Source: Herminiimonas sp. (lineage in GTDB: Bacteria; Pseudomonadota; Gammaproteobacteria; Burkholderiales; Burkholderiaceae). Taken from it: a stretch of DNA of 5,751 nucleotides. Position numbers and translations under genes: made by a program. The notes beneath the pieces are model-generated. The model had not been told where the DNA came from, searched no databases, and saw nothing but the letters and a program-made list of their open reading frames with translations. The stretch is from contig JACMQD010000262.1 in assembly GCA_014377155.1 (NCBI GenBank), positions 1 through 5,751 on the forward strand, read 5' to 3'. Shown here in pieces: positions 1 to 5,607 of this stretch (position 1 is its first letter; every line of letters starts with the position of its first letter).

Positions 1-408
1 CGCGGGTGTAGGATTAGTGGCGGACGCCACGTGGCCGGACGTACCGGTCCCGAGCGCGGACCGCACCTTCGTGCGCAGCTGATCGAGTCCGACCGGCTTC
101 GAAAGATAAACGAACGCGGCGGCGTTGAGTGCCACCACCGCATTGTCGGTGCTACCAAAAGCGGTGATCACGGCCACCGGTGTGTTCCTGTAGTCGCTGG
201 CAATTTCGCGCACCAGTTCGATGCCCAGGCCGTCGGGCAGGCGCATGTCGGTCAGCACCAGCGCATAGTCGGTGCTGGCCAGATAGCCGCGTGCGGTGGC
301 GAGGCAATCGGCGCTGTCGACGTCCAGTCCCATGCGCACCAGCGTGATTTCCAGCAGTTCGCGCAGGTCGGGTTCATCGTCTACCACCAGGATTCGGGGT
401 GAAGCCAT
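1..408 (-). CDS. pilR: PilR response regulator, N-terminal receiver domain (3' truncated by window edge)
   Basis: This is the cytoplasmic response regulator partner of the kinase PilS. In the PilR family, phosphorylation of the receiver lets a central AAA+ domain activate sigma-54 promoters, classically that of the major type IV pilin. Only 136 codons are in the window. They start MASPRILVVDDEPD and form a complete receiver: acidic pair D10/D11, phospho-acceptor D54 in LTDMRLPDG, switch T82, and K104 in LSKPV. After about residue 118 comes a Thr/Ser/Ala-rich linker, then the window ends, so the AAA+ and DNA-binding domains are not seen. The ATG at 408 lies 42 bases after the pilS stop, with a weak purine-rich AAGAG upstream. 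The segment before K104 reads ALNAAAFVYL, where a Gly and an Asp are more usual. The name PilR rests on the receiver plus its position behind pilS; another NtrC-type regulator is the alternative. Confidence 0.85.
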   Translation of the reverse strand, partial: MASPRILVVDDEPDLRELLEITLVRMGLDVDSADCLATARGYLASTDYALVLTDMRLPDGLGIELVREIASDYRNTPVAVITAFGSTDNAVVALNAAAFVYLSKPVGLDQLRTKVRSALGTGTSGHVASATNPTPA

Positions 409-434
409 CGTAACGCTCTTTTCGCTCGGAATAT

Positions 435-464
435 CTTTTAAAAAATGACGCTAATTTTTTTCAA
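435..464 (-). promoter_or_regulatory. Possible weak internal promoter for pilR
   Basis: On the minus strand, TTGAAA (464-459) is followed 18 bases later by TAAAAG (440-435), a 5/6 and 4/6 match to the sigma-70 -35 and -10 boxes. It lies across the pilS stop codon and the AT-rich gap before pilR. AT-rich sequence produces such matches by chance, so this is tentative. It would allow some pilR expression independent of pilS. Confidence 0.22.
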
Positions 465-2160
465 AGCCGGCCATTGCCAGGGTGATCACGAACCTGCCGG
501 TGGCCTCCGCAGTGGTGTCGCCGACGCTGTCGACCCGGTACTCGTAGTCCAGCATTGCCCCGTTATTCAAACACAATTCACGCGCCAGGTAGAGCCCTAA
601 TCCGGTGCCCTTGCTGGAAGTGGTGTAAAAAGGCTCGAACAGATGCGCCCGTACTTTTGGCGAAATCGGCGCGCCGTCGTCACCCAGGTGCAGTTCCAGC
701 CGGCCGGTAGCATCCGCTACGACATGGATGCGGATACTGCCGCCCTCGCCACTGGCATAGCGTATGGCGTTCGACAACAGGTTGACCACGACTTCGCGCA
801 AGTGCAAGGGATCGAAGTGGATGCGGTAGCGACCGAGATCACCGAGTCTGACGATTTCGCGGTCCATGCCATGGGTTTTCTCGAATTCGTCGAGAATGTC
901 GACCACCGCTTCTGCCAGGGATACGGGTTCGCCATGCAGCTGCGCTTTGCGCGACAGCCTCAGGATATCCTCGATCATGCTGTTCAAGCGCCCGGTATTA
1001 TCGCTGATGATATTGAGCAGCCGGGTCTGCGGCGCAGTGACGTCTTCTTCCGCCAGCAGCGAGGTGGCATAGGAAATTGCCGACAGCGGATTGCGTACTT
1101 CATGGGCGATGCTGGCCGTCAGGCGCCCCATCGATGCCAGCTTGAGCTGCTGCGCCTGATTTTCGATCTCGGTCACGTCCTGCATAAAAATCACCCATCG
1201 GTCCTCTGCCAGGCCGGCGGTTTCCACCGTGGCGAAGCGCAGTTTCAGGTGCGCCGTCAATTCACGCCGGCGCGCCCAAACAGTGGGTGGCCCGACTGCG
1301 GCGGGATCGTCGCCCGGCTTGATCACCACGAAGATCGACTGCCCGTCGCGGCGTGGCGTGGCATCCGACGGTTGTCCGGCCCAGGCAAAAAAGGCGTCGA
1401 CGATCGGTGTCAGCGAGACGATGTTGACCAGTTTGCAATCGGGATCAGCGTAGGGAATTGACAGGCCCAGCATCCGCTCGGCCGCCGGATTGCAAGTATG
1501 GACAGTACTATCGTGGCCGATGACGAGGATACCGTCTCCCATGTCGGCAATCACCAGCCGGTTGATGGCTTCCTGCATCTGCAATGCACGTCCGCGCTGC
1601 GATGCCAGATCTTCCTGCTTGATCAGCCGTGCCGCAAGACGATTGATGGCAAACACGGCGAAAAAAAATGCCGCACCGTACAGCCCCGCTTGGGTGATTG
1701 TTACTTCATTGGTGGATTGCAACATCTGATAAGCGGTTTCACCCAGCAACACCAGGGTGACGGCCGAGGCGAAAAACAGGGCGATGACCAGCGGCGCAAG
1801 AATCGCAGCACCCGACAGCGGGAAAAGATAAAGAATGCCCAGGCCCGTCCTGGCACCACCCGCTGCTATATAAAGTATCGAGGTGACCACGATATCCAGC
1901 ACGACCTGGGACACCAGTTGCAACAGGAAACGCCGTTTCTGGTAGACCGCGAGACTGGCGAAGCCGGAAGCCACCAGCAAATACAGCAAACAGATTTGCC
2001 AATAAAAAAAGTGATCGGCTTCCAGTACCGATTTTTTGGAACCGAAGCTGAGGTAGATGAGCAGCACCGTCACAATGACGACGCGGGTCACGGTAAAGGT
2101 TTGCAGAGTACGCCAGAAGGTTTCCCGCGGCTCGGCTGACACGAGGGGTACCCGTATCAT
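451..2160 (-). CDS. pilS: PilS-type membrane sensor histidine kinase
   Basis: This inner-membrane sensor kinase autophosphorylates on a histidine and passes the phosphate to PilR to control type IV pilus genes. The protein has 569 residues. About six hydrophobic segments lie between residues 22 and 175, with only short loops. A PAS-like region follows at about 199-327 (NPAAERMLG at 224-232). The dimerisation/phospho-acceptor H-box has H353 in IAHEVRNPLSA. The ATPase domain has an N-box (VVNLLSNAIRYA, 458-469), a G1 region (DDGAPIS, 494-500), an F-box (LFEPFYTT, 507-514) and a G2 box (GTGLGLYLAREL, 518-529). The G1 box is unusual because the second glycine of DxGxG is a proline. The ATG at 2160 was chosen because it begins 2 bases after the preceding stop and is followed by typical PilS sequence. 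The frame stays open upstream to 2382, but that would overlap the preceding gene and adds arginine-rich, non-membrane sequence. A GGAACC about 8 bases upstream is a modest ribosome site. Family assignment is firm; the symbol rests on the six-helix architecture and the adjacent pilR. Confidence 0.9.
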   Translation of the reverse strand: MIRVPLVSAEPRETFWRTLQTFTVTRVVIVTVLLIYLSFGSKKSVLEADHFFYWQICLLYLLVASGFASLAVYQKRRFLLQLVSQVVLDIVVTSILYIAAGGARTGLGILYLFPLSGAAILAPLVIALFFASAVTLVLLGETAYQMLQSTNEVTITQAGLYGAAFFFAVFAINRLAARLIKQEDLASQRGRALQMQEAINRLVIADMGDGILVIGHDSTVHTCNPAAERMLGLSIPYADPDCKLVNIVSLTPIVDAFFAWAGQPSDATPRRDGQSIFVVIKPGDDPAAVGPPTVWARRRELTAHLKLRFATVETAGLAEDRWVIFMQDVTEIENQAQQLKLASMGRLTASIAHEVRNPLSAISYATSLLAEEDVTAPQTRLLNIISDNTGRLNSMIEDILRLSRKAQLHGEPVSLAEAVVDILDEFEKTHGMDREIVRLGDLGRYRIHFDPLHLREVVVNLLSNAIRYASGEGGSIRIHVVADATGRLELHLGDDGAPISPKVRAHLFEPFYTTSSKGTGLGLYLARELCLNNGAMLDYEYRVDSVGDTTAEATGRFVITLAMAGFEKN

Positions 2161-2162
2161 GC

Positions 2163-2396
2163 TCAGGTTCCGGTATGCCGGATGCGGTGGTCTTGACTGC
2201 AAAAAACCGCGCCGTCGGTCCCGATGACCGCTTCCGATCTGGGAATATGCACGCCGCAACTTGCGCACTCGAGGATAGTTTCGGTCACGCTGTCCGCCGT
2301 ACGCTCGGACGGCGCTGCCTTGATACGTGATTTCTTGCCATGCAAGAGCCACAGCACCACGACCGCTGCGATGATGAGCCACATCAGGTACCTCAT
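2163..2396 (-). CDS. PP0621-type small membrane-anchored zinc-ribbon-like protein
   Basis: A 77-residue protein of unknown function that I recognise as similar to the PP0621 family found beside pilS in proteobacteria. Residues 4-19 form one hydrophobic helix, followed by the basic stretch KKSR, which by the positive-inside rule should place the C-terminal part in the cytoplasm. After a short polar linker, C44 and C47 (CASC) and C66 with H70 (CSQDH) form a CxxC-18-CxxxH set typical of a small zinc-binding fold, with the motif GVHIPRSEAV between. The ATG overlaps the upstream gene's stop as ATGA (2396-2393), and the stop lies 2 bases before the pilS start, so translation of all three is probably coupled. 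No clear Shine-Dalgarno is visible, which fits reliance on coupling. A role in modulating the neighbouring kinase is only inference; metal binding is predicted from residue spacing. Confidence 0.82.
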   Translation of the reverse strand: MRYLMWLIIAAVVVLWLLHGKKSRIKAAPSERTADSVTETILECASCGVHIPRSEAVIGTDGAVFCSQDHRIRHTGT

Positions 2397-3202
2397 GCGA
2401 CGCTTCGGTGCAAGACGACTTCGAGCACGAAGCGGCTACCGACGTACGCCAGCAGCAACGTCGTGAAGCCCGACAACGTAAAGCTCAACGCCGTCCTGCC
2501 GCGCCATCCGCGCCATCTGCGCCCAGCCAGCAATGTGCCGAACAAGACCCAGGACAGCAGCGTGAAAATGATCTTGTGATCCCATTTGAATGCCATGCCG
2601 AACAACTGTTCGGAAAACACCACGCCCGACAATACCGTCAGTGTCAGCATCGTGAAGCCGAATCCGACCAGACGGAACAATAGCTTTTCCATCGTCAGCA
2701 GCGCCGGCAGGCGATCGATGGCGGCGAAAAACCAGCTGCGCTCGGTCGGATCGGGTCGGGTGTGCAGGCGCGATTCTTGAAGCGCCATGAGCACCGCATG
2801 GAAAGCGGCGACCGTCAACGTGCTATAGGCCAGGATGGCAATGGCGATATGCCACGAAAACGCCACCGATTTACCAGCCAGTAAAACCATGCTCCCCGGG
2901 AAAGCGAGCGGCAGCAGCACCGCGACTGCTGCACACGGTAGCACCAGCGCGCGCAAACTGTCGAGCGTGAAATTGCGATTTTCGAGCCAGTAGAGCGCAA
3001 CCGATATCCACAATGTGGCCGACAGCATCACCGCGAAACCGACGCGCAGCGTACCGGGCGTGAGCACATCGAGCAGCAAGGCACCGCCGTGCGCCAGCCA
3101 GGCGACGATGGTGCCAGCGCCGATTGCCGGACGCAGACGCGAGGGCAAGAAGGCGCTGACGGCATAGAGCATCGAAGCAAGAACGAAGAAGAGTATTTGC
3201 AT
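2393..3202 (-). CDS. CcsA/HemX/YpjD-like inner-membrane protein (cytochrome c assembly family)
   Basis: A 269-residue polytopic membrane protein with about eight hydrophobic segments (roughly 3-19, 30-48, 53-72, 86-108, 114-140, 176-196, 209-227 and 239-258). It belongs to the CcsA/CcmC/HemX superfamily, some members of which handle haem for cytochrome c maturation. Visible landmarks are SWHIAIAILAYS (H118), H135, and the block KWDHKIIFTLLSW with H209, followed by a GWRGR loop (232-236). This block and the divergent position next to ffh match the YpjD subgroup known from E. coli. The full tryptophan-rich haem loop of true CcsA is not seen, so a haem-delivery role is unproven. The start is tightly bounded: the codons read TAG-TTG-ATG, so only TTG at 3205 or ATG at 3202 is possible, and the ATG is preferred. 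No Shine-Dalgarno is visible. It is the first gene of the minus-strand operon. Confidence 0.85.
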   Translation of the reverse strand: MQILFFVLASMLYAVSAFLPSRLRPAIGAGTIVAWLAHGGALLLDVLTPGTLRVGFAVMLSATLWISVALYWLENRNFTLDSLRALVLPCAAVAVLLPLAFPGSMVLLAGKSVAFSWHIAIAILAYSTLTVAAFHAVLMALQESRLHTRPDPTERSWFFAAIDRLPALLTMEKLLFRLVGFGFTMLTLTVLSGVVFSEQLFGMAFKWDHKIIFTLLSWVLFGTLLAGRRWRGWRGRTALSFTLSGFTTLLLAYVGSRFVLEVVLHRSVA

Positions 3203-3210
3203 CAACTAAG

Positions 3211-3218
3211 TTTACACC
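3211..3218 (-). promoter_or_regulatory. Candidate extended -10 box for the ccsA/ypjD-like operon
   Basis: The minus strand reads TGG-TGTAAA (the hexamer occupies 3216-3211), resembling an extended -10 element with a 4/6 hexamer match. Transcription from it would begin at about 3204, practically at the start codon. No convincing -35 box is visible upstream. The match is weak and was not tested against chance. Confidence 0.25.
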
Positions 3219-3287
3219 ATGTCGCGATGACGGCGAGCCCTGTCTGCCGACCGTCGATCGAACACCAGGGCGCCACGTCGCATCAGG

Positions 3288-3293
3288 TAAAAT
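3288..3293 (+). promoter_or_regulatory. Candidate -10 box of the ffh promoter
   Basis: TAAAAT is a 5/6 match to the sigma-70 -10 consensus and the best such hexamer in the ccsA-ffh divergent region reading towards ffh. It would start transcription near 3300, giving a leader of about 70 bases. No good -35 hexamer lies at the right distance, so the call is weak. Confidence 0.3.
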
Positions 3294-3307
3294 AAGGGAC
3301 TCTGTTC

Positions 3308-3343
3308 GGTGCGCGCCTGAGCGCAACCCATTGCGCGCCGACC
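3308..3343 (+). other. Two mutually exclusive hairpins in the ffh leader
   Basis: GCGCAA (3321-3326) pairs with TTGCGC (3331-3336) around a 4-base CCCA loop. Alternatively, GGTGCGCGC (3308-3316) pairs with GCGCGC (3333-3338) plus ACC (3341-3343), with CG (3339-3340) bulged. The arms share 3333-3336, so the two cannot form together. They lie 29-64 bases before the ffh ATG. The pairing is read directly; any regulatory role is unproven, and GC repeats can pair by chance. Confidence 0.35.
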
Positions 3344-3371
3344 CCTCATTTCACGTTCATACGGCGACCCC

Positions 3372-4739
3372 ATGCTCGACAATCTGACCCAACGCCTTGC
3401 CAAAGTCGTTAAAACCATGCGCGGCGAGGCCCGCCTGACCGAAGCCAATACCGCCGAAATGCTGCGCGAGGTGCGCCTGGCGTTGCTGGAAGCAGACGTC
3501 GCCCTGCCGGCGGTGCGCGAATTCATCGGCAAGGTCAAGGAAAAAGCGCTTGGCGAGGAAGTCATCGGTTCACTGTCGCCAGGCCAGGCGCTGGTTGGCG
3601 TGGTGCAGCGTGAGCTGGCCGCCATCATGGGTGCCGATCTCGGTCCCGAAGCATCCCAGCTGAGCTTTGCCACACAGCCACCGGCAGTCATTTTGATGGC
3701 GGGTCTGCAAGGCGCCGGCAAGACCACCACCGTCGGCAAGCTAGCCAAATACCTGCGAGAGCAAAAGAAAAAGAAAGTATTGACGGTGTCGGCCGACGTC
3801 TATCGTCCGGCCGCGATCAGCCAGTTGCAAACTGTCACCAGCCAGGTTGGCGCCGACTTCTTCCCGTCACTTGCCACCGACAAGCCCGTCGACATCGTGC
3901 TGGCCGCGCTCGACTACGCCAAACGCCATTATCACGACGTGTTGATCATCGATACCGCCGGCCGGCTCGGCATCGACGAGGCGATGATGACCGAGATCGC
4001 GGCGCTGCATGCAGCGGTCAAGCCGATCGAAACCCTGTTCGTGGTCGACGCGATGCTCGGTCAGGACGCGATCAATACCGCCAAGGCCTTCAATGACGCG
4101 CTGCCGTTGACCGGCATCGTGCTGACCAAGCTCGATGGCGATGCCCGCGGCGGTGCGGCGTTGTCGGTGCGGCACATCACCGGCAAGCCGATCAAATTCG
4201 CCGGCGTGGCTGAAAAGCTCGACGGCCTGGAAGCATTCGATCCGGTCCGCATGGCCGATCGTATCCTTGGCATGGGCGATATCCTGGCGCTGGTCGAAGA
4301 AGCGCGCAAGGGTGTCGACGTCGCCGCGGCGCAGGACCTGGCAGCCAAGATCAAGGTTGGTGGCAAATTCGACCTGAACGATTTCAAGGCGCAACTGGCA
4401 CAAATGAAAAAGATGGGCGGCATGTCGAACCTGATGGATAAGCTGCCGGCGCAGTTCCAGCAGGCTGCCAGCGGCGCCAATATGGATCAGGCCGAAAAGC
4501 AGGTACGCCGCATGGAAGGAATTATCAACTCGATGACGCCGGGAGAACGTGCCAAGCCGGAGCTGATCAAGGCCTCGCGCAAGCGCCGCATTGCGACCGG
4601 TGCCGGGGTTCAGGTACAGGAAGTCAATCGCATGCTCGCACAGTTCGAGCAGATGCAGTCGATGATGAAAAAGCTCAAAGGCGGCGGCATGATGAAGATG
4701 ATGCGCAGCATGAAGGGCATGATGCCGGGCATGCGCTAG
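3372..4739 (+). CDS. ffh: Signal recognition particle GTPase Ffh (SRP54 homologue)
   Basis: Ffh binds 4.5S RNA and the hydrophobic signal sequences of nascent membrane proteins, then hands the ribosome to the receptor FtsY in a GTP-dependent step. The protein has 455 residues, normal for the family, and is complete. A helical N domain (about 1-95, with LREVRLALLEADV) precedes the G domain: P-loop GLQGAGKTT (111-119), the SRP insertion box with SADVYRPAAISQL (140-152), DTAGR (194-198), TKLDGDARGGA (252-262) and a GxGE-like region near 298-305 that here reads LGMGDI. The M domain (about 328-455) contains the RNA-binding segment SMTPGER and SRKRRIATG (402-410) and ends in a methionine-rich tail that binds signal sequences. 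The ATG at 3372 gives the standard MLDNLTQRL start; the Shine-Dalgarno is poor (GGCGA). The gene diverges from the ccsA/ypjD-like operon, and no intrinsic terminator is seen directly after it. Confidence 0.98.
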   Translation: MLDNLTQRLAKVVKTMRGEARLTEANTAEMLREVRLALLEADVALPAVREFIGKVKEKALGEEVIGSLSPGQALVGVVQRELAAIMGADLGPEASQLSFATQPPAVILMAGLQGAGKTTTVGKLAKYLREQKKKKVLTVSADVYRPAAISQLQTVTSQVGADFFPSLATDKPVDIVLAALDYAKRHYHDVLIIDTAGRLGIDEAMMTEIAALHAAVKPIETLFVVDAMLGQDAINTAKAFNDALPLTGIVLTKLDGDARGGAALSVRHITGKPIKFAGVAEKLDGLEAFDPVRMADRILGMGDILALVEEARKGVDVAAAQDLAAKIKVGGKFDLNDFKAQLAQMKKMGGMSNLMDKLPAQFQQAASGANMDQAEKQVRRMEGIINSMTPGERAKPELIKASRKRRIATGAGVQVQEVNRMLAQFEQMQSMMKKLKGGGMMKMMRSMKGMMPGMR

Positions 4740-4837
4740 CCGATCTGCGACGCGTGCTGCGGGGTCTGTCTCGCCGCACTATGAAGATCACGGCGGGCGA
4801 CGCGCGAAACATTCATGTGCAATCGATCAGAAAAGGC

Positions 4838-4869
4838 TTGCATAGCAGGGGAAAGCGCACCACTATAAG
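4838..4869 (+). promoter_or_regulatory. Possible promoter for the SWIB-domain gene
   Basis: TATAAG (4864-4869) is a 5/6 match to a -10 box, and TTGCAT (4838-4843) resembles a -35 box. The 20-base spacer is longer than the usual 16-18. The preceding C (CTATAAG) also resembles the -10 of stationary-phase sigma-S promoters, which depend less on the -35. A start near 4876 would give a leader of about 48 bases. Confidence 0.35.
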
Positions 4870-4910
4870 CGATGCGTGAATTGGCGCAAAATTCCAAACA
4901 CTCTCTGTGA

Positions 4911-4916
4911 AGGAGG
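4911..4916 (+). promoter_or_regulatory. Strong Shine-Dalgarno site deciding the SWIB gene start
   Basis: AGGAGG, a full consensus ribosome site, lies 7 bases before the ATG at 4924. It rules in that ATG over the in-frame GTG at 4876, which has no such site, and predicts high translation. It is the strongest ribosome site in the window. Confidence 0.9.
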
Positions 4917-4923
4917 CTCGAAG

Positions 4924-5400
4924 ATGGTAACAGCAAAAAAACCGGCAGCGGCAGCGAAGAAACCTGCAGCAACAAAAGTAGCAGCAAAAGCGGCACCGGC
5001 GAAAAAGGCAGCCGCGCCAAAACCGGCAGCGACTAAATCGGCAGCGACCAAATCGGCAGCGAAACCTGCCGCCAAGCCAGCCGCCAAAAAGACTGCAGAA
5101 AAGCCAGCTGCCAAGAAGGTCGCTGCGAAGAAGACGGCAGCAGCTCCCCGTAAGCCTAATGCAGCCTTCATGAAGGCAATGACGCCGTCGGACGTACTGG
5201 CGGCTGTCGTCGGCGCCAATCCGTTGCCGCGTACCGAAGTCACCAAGAAAGTCTGGGACTACATCAAGAAATTCAACCTGCAAAACGAAGCAAATCGACG
5301 CATGATCGATGCGGACGATAAACTGAAGGCAGTCTTTGGCGGCAAGAAACAGGTATCGATGTTCGAAATGACTAAACTCATTTCCGATCACCTGAAATAA
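4924..5400 (+). CDS. SWIB/MDM2-domain protein with histone H1-like Lys/Ala-rich N-terminal tail
   Basis: A 158-residue, strongly basic protein in two parts. Residues 1-78 are low-complexity Lys/Ala/Pro repeats (AAKKPAA, KPAAKPAAK and similar), like the tails of histone H1 and bacterial H1-like proteins; such tails bind DNA through charge and are probably disordered. Residues 82-158 form a SWIB/MDM2 domain, with LPRTEVTKKVWDYIKKFNLQ (101-120), DDKLKAVFGGKKQVSMFEM (131-149) and a final LISDHL helix. In eukaryotes this domain occurs in chromatin-remodelling complexes; in bacteria its role is poorly known, and chlamydiae carry it both alone and attached to topoisomerase I. Nucleoid association is therefore a reasonable inference. 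The tail uses many GCA and AAA codons and contains short DNA repeats. The gene has its own strong ribosome site and a terminator 17 bases after the stop, so it is probably a single-gene unit. Domain identification is firm, function unknown. Confidence 0.93.
   Translation: MVTAKKPAAAAKKPAATKVAAKAAPAKKAAAPKPAATKSAATKSAAKPAAKPAAKKTAEKPAAKKVAAKKTAAAPRKPNAAFMKAMTPSDVLAAVVGANPLPRTEVTKKVWDYIKKFNLQNEANRRMIDADDKLKAVFGGKKQVSMFEMTKLISDHLK
5026..5055 (+). repeat. 15-base direct repeat pair in the Lys/Ala tail
   Basis: GCAGCGACTAAATCG (5026-5040) is followed at once by GCAGCGACCAAATCG (5041-5055), differing by one silent base. Each copy encodes AATKS, offset across the unit junctions. A related unit beginning GCAGCGAAA follows. 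It looks like a recent in-frame duplication, a site where tail length could change by slippage. Confidence 0.8.
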
Positions 5401-5417
5401 TTCTTACTCGGTGCCAA

Positions 5418-5449
5418 ACAAAAACGCCCGCAACCGCGGGCGTTTTTGT
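5418..5449 (+). terminator. Bidirectional intrinsic terminator between convergent genes
   Basis: ACAAAAACGCCCGC (5418-5431) and GCGGGCGTTTTTGT (5436-5449) form a perfect 14-bp inverted repeat around the 4-base loop AACC. The GC-rich inner stem is followed by a T-run on either strand, so it should end transcription both of the SWIB gene from the left and of the transglycosylase gene from the right. It begins 17 bases after the SWIB stop codon. Confidence 0.95.
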
Positions 5450-5607
5450 GTTCCAGTCAGAAGCTATTCAAAGTGGCTGCCGGTGAACGCTCACGAACCG
5501 AAAAAAGCGCCCGACAAATCACGCGCAGCGATCCATGTCGTAGCAGTTCGCGCGCAGGTACCGCAGGATGAGCCAACGACCTCATTCAGATTTCGTCGTT
5601 CGCTTAC

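Noticed and set aside
31..402. Plus-strand open frame of 123 codons opposite pilR
   Set aside because: The minus strand here encodes a complete receiver domain with all key residues; the plus frame resembles no family I know.
643..1461. Long plus-strand open frame of 272 codons opposite pilS
   Set aside because: It is antisense to the conserved kinase core and its H-box. The translation is His/Gln/Arg-rich with no recognisable domain, as expected for the complement of a high-GC gene.
2161..2382. N-terminal extension of PilS by 74 residues
   Set aside because: The extension overlaps the whole zinc-ribbon gene, is arginine-rich and unlike any sensor domain, whereas the ATG at 2160 gives a normal PilS start 2 bases after the previous stop.
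3309..3320. Three-codon mini-frame (GTG-CGC-GCC-TGA) in the ffh leader
   Set aside because: It is too short to be informative and lacks a ribosome site.
3867..4403. Minus-strand open frame opposite ffh
   Set aside because: It is the shadow of the conserved GTPase domain on the other strand, without its own ribosome site or domain.
4758..4776. Possible terminator hairpin after ffh (GCGG...CCGC)
   Set aside because: Only four pairs form around a long loop, and no T-run follows.
4747..4804. GCGACGCG occurring twice, 50 bases apart
   Set aside because: An eight-base GC-rich word recurring within a GC-rich gap is easily chance; no symmetry or further copies support an operator.
4876..4923. Upstream GTG start adding 16 residues to the SWIB protein
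   Set aside because: AGGAGG sits 7 bases before the ATG at 4924, and the GTG at 4876 has no ribosome site. It also falls at the predicted transcription start.
4863..5246. Minus-strand open frames rich in Ala/Phe and Cys/Arg opposite the SWIB gene
   Set aside because: They are the complement of the Lys/Ala repeat. Their membrane-like or Cys-rich look comes from reading GCA/AAA repeats backwards.
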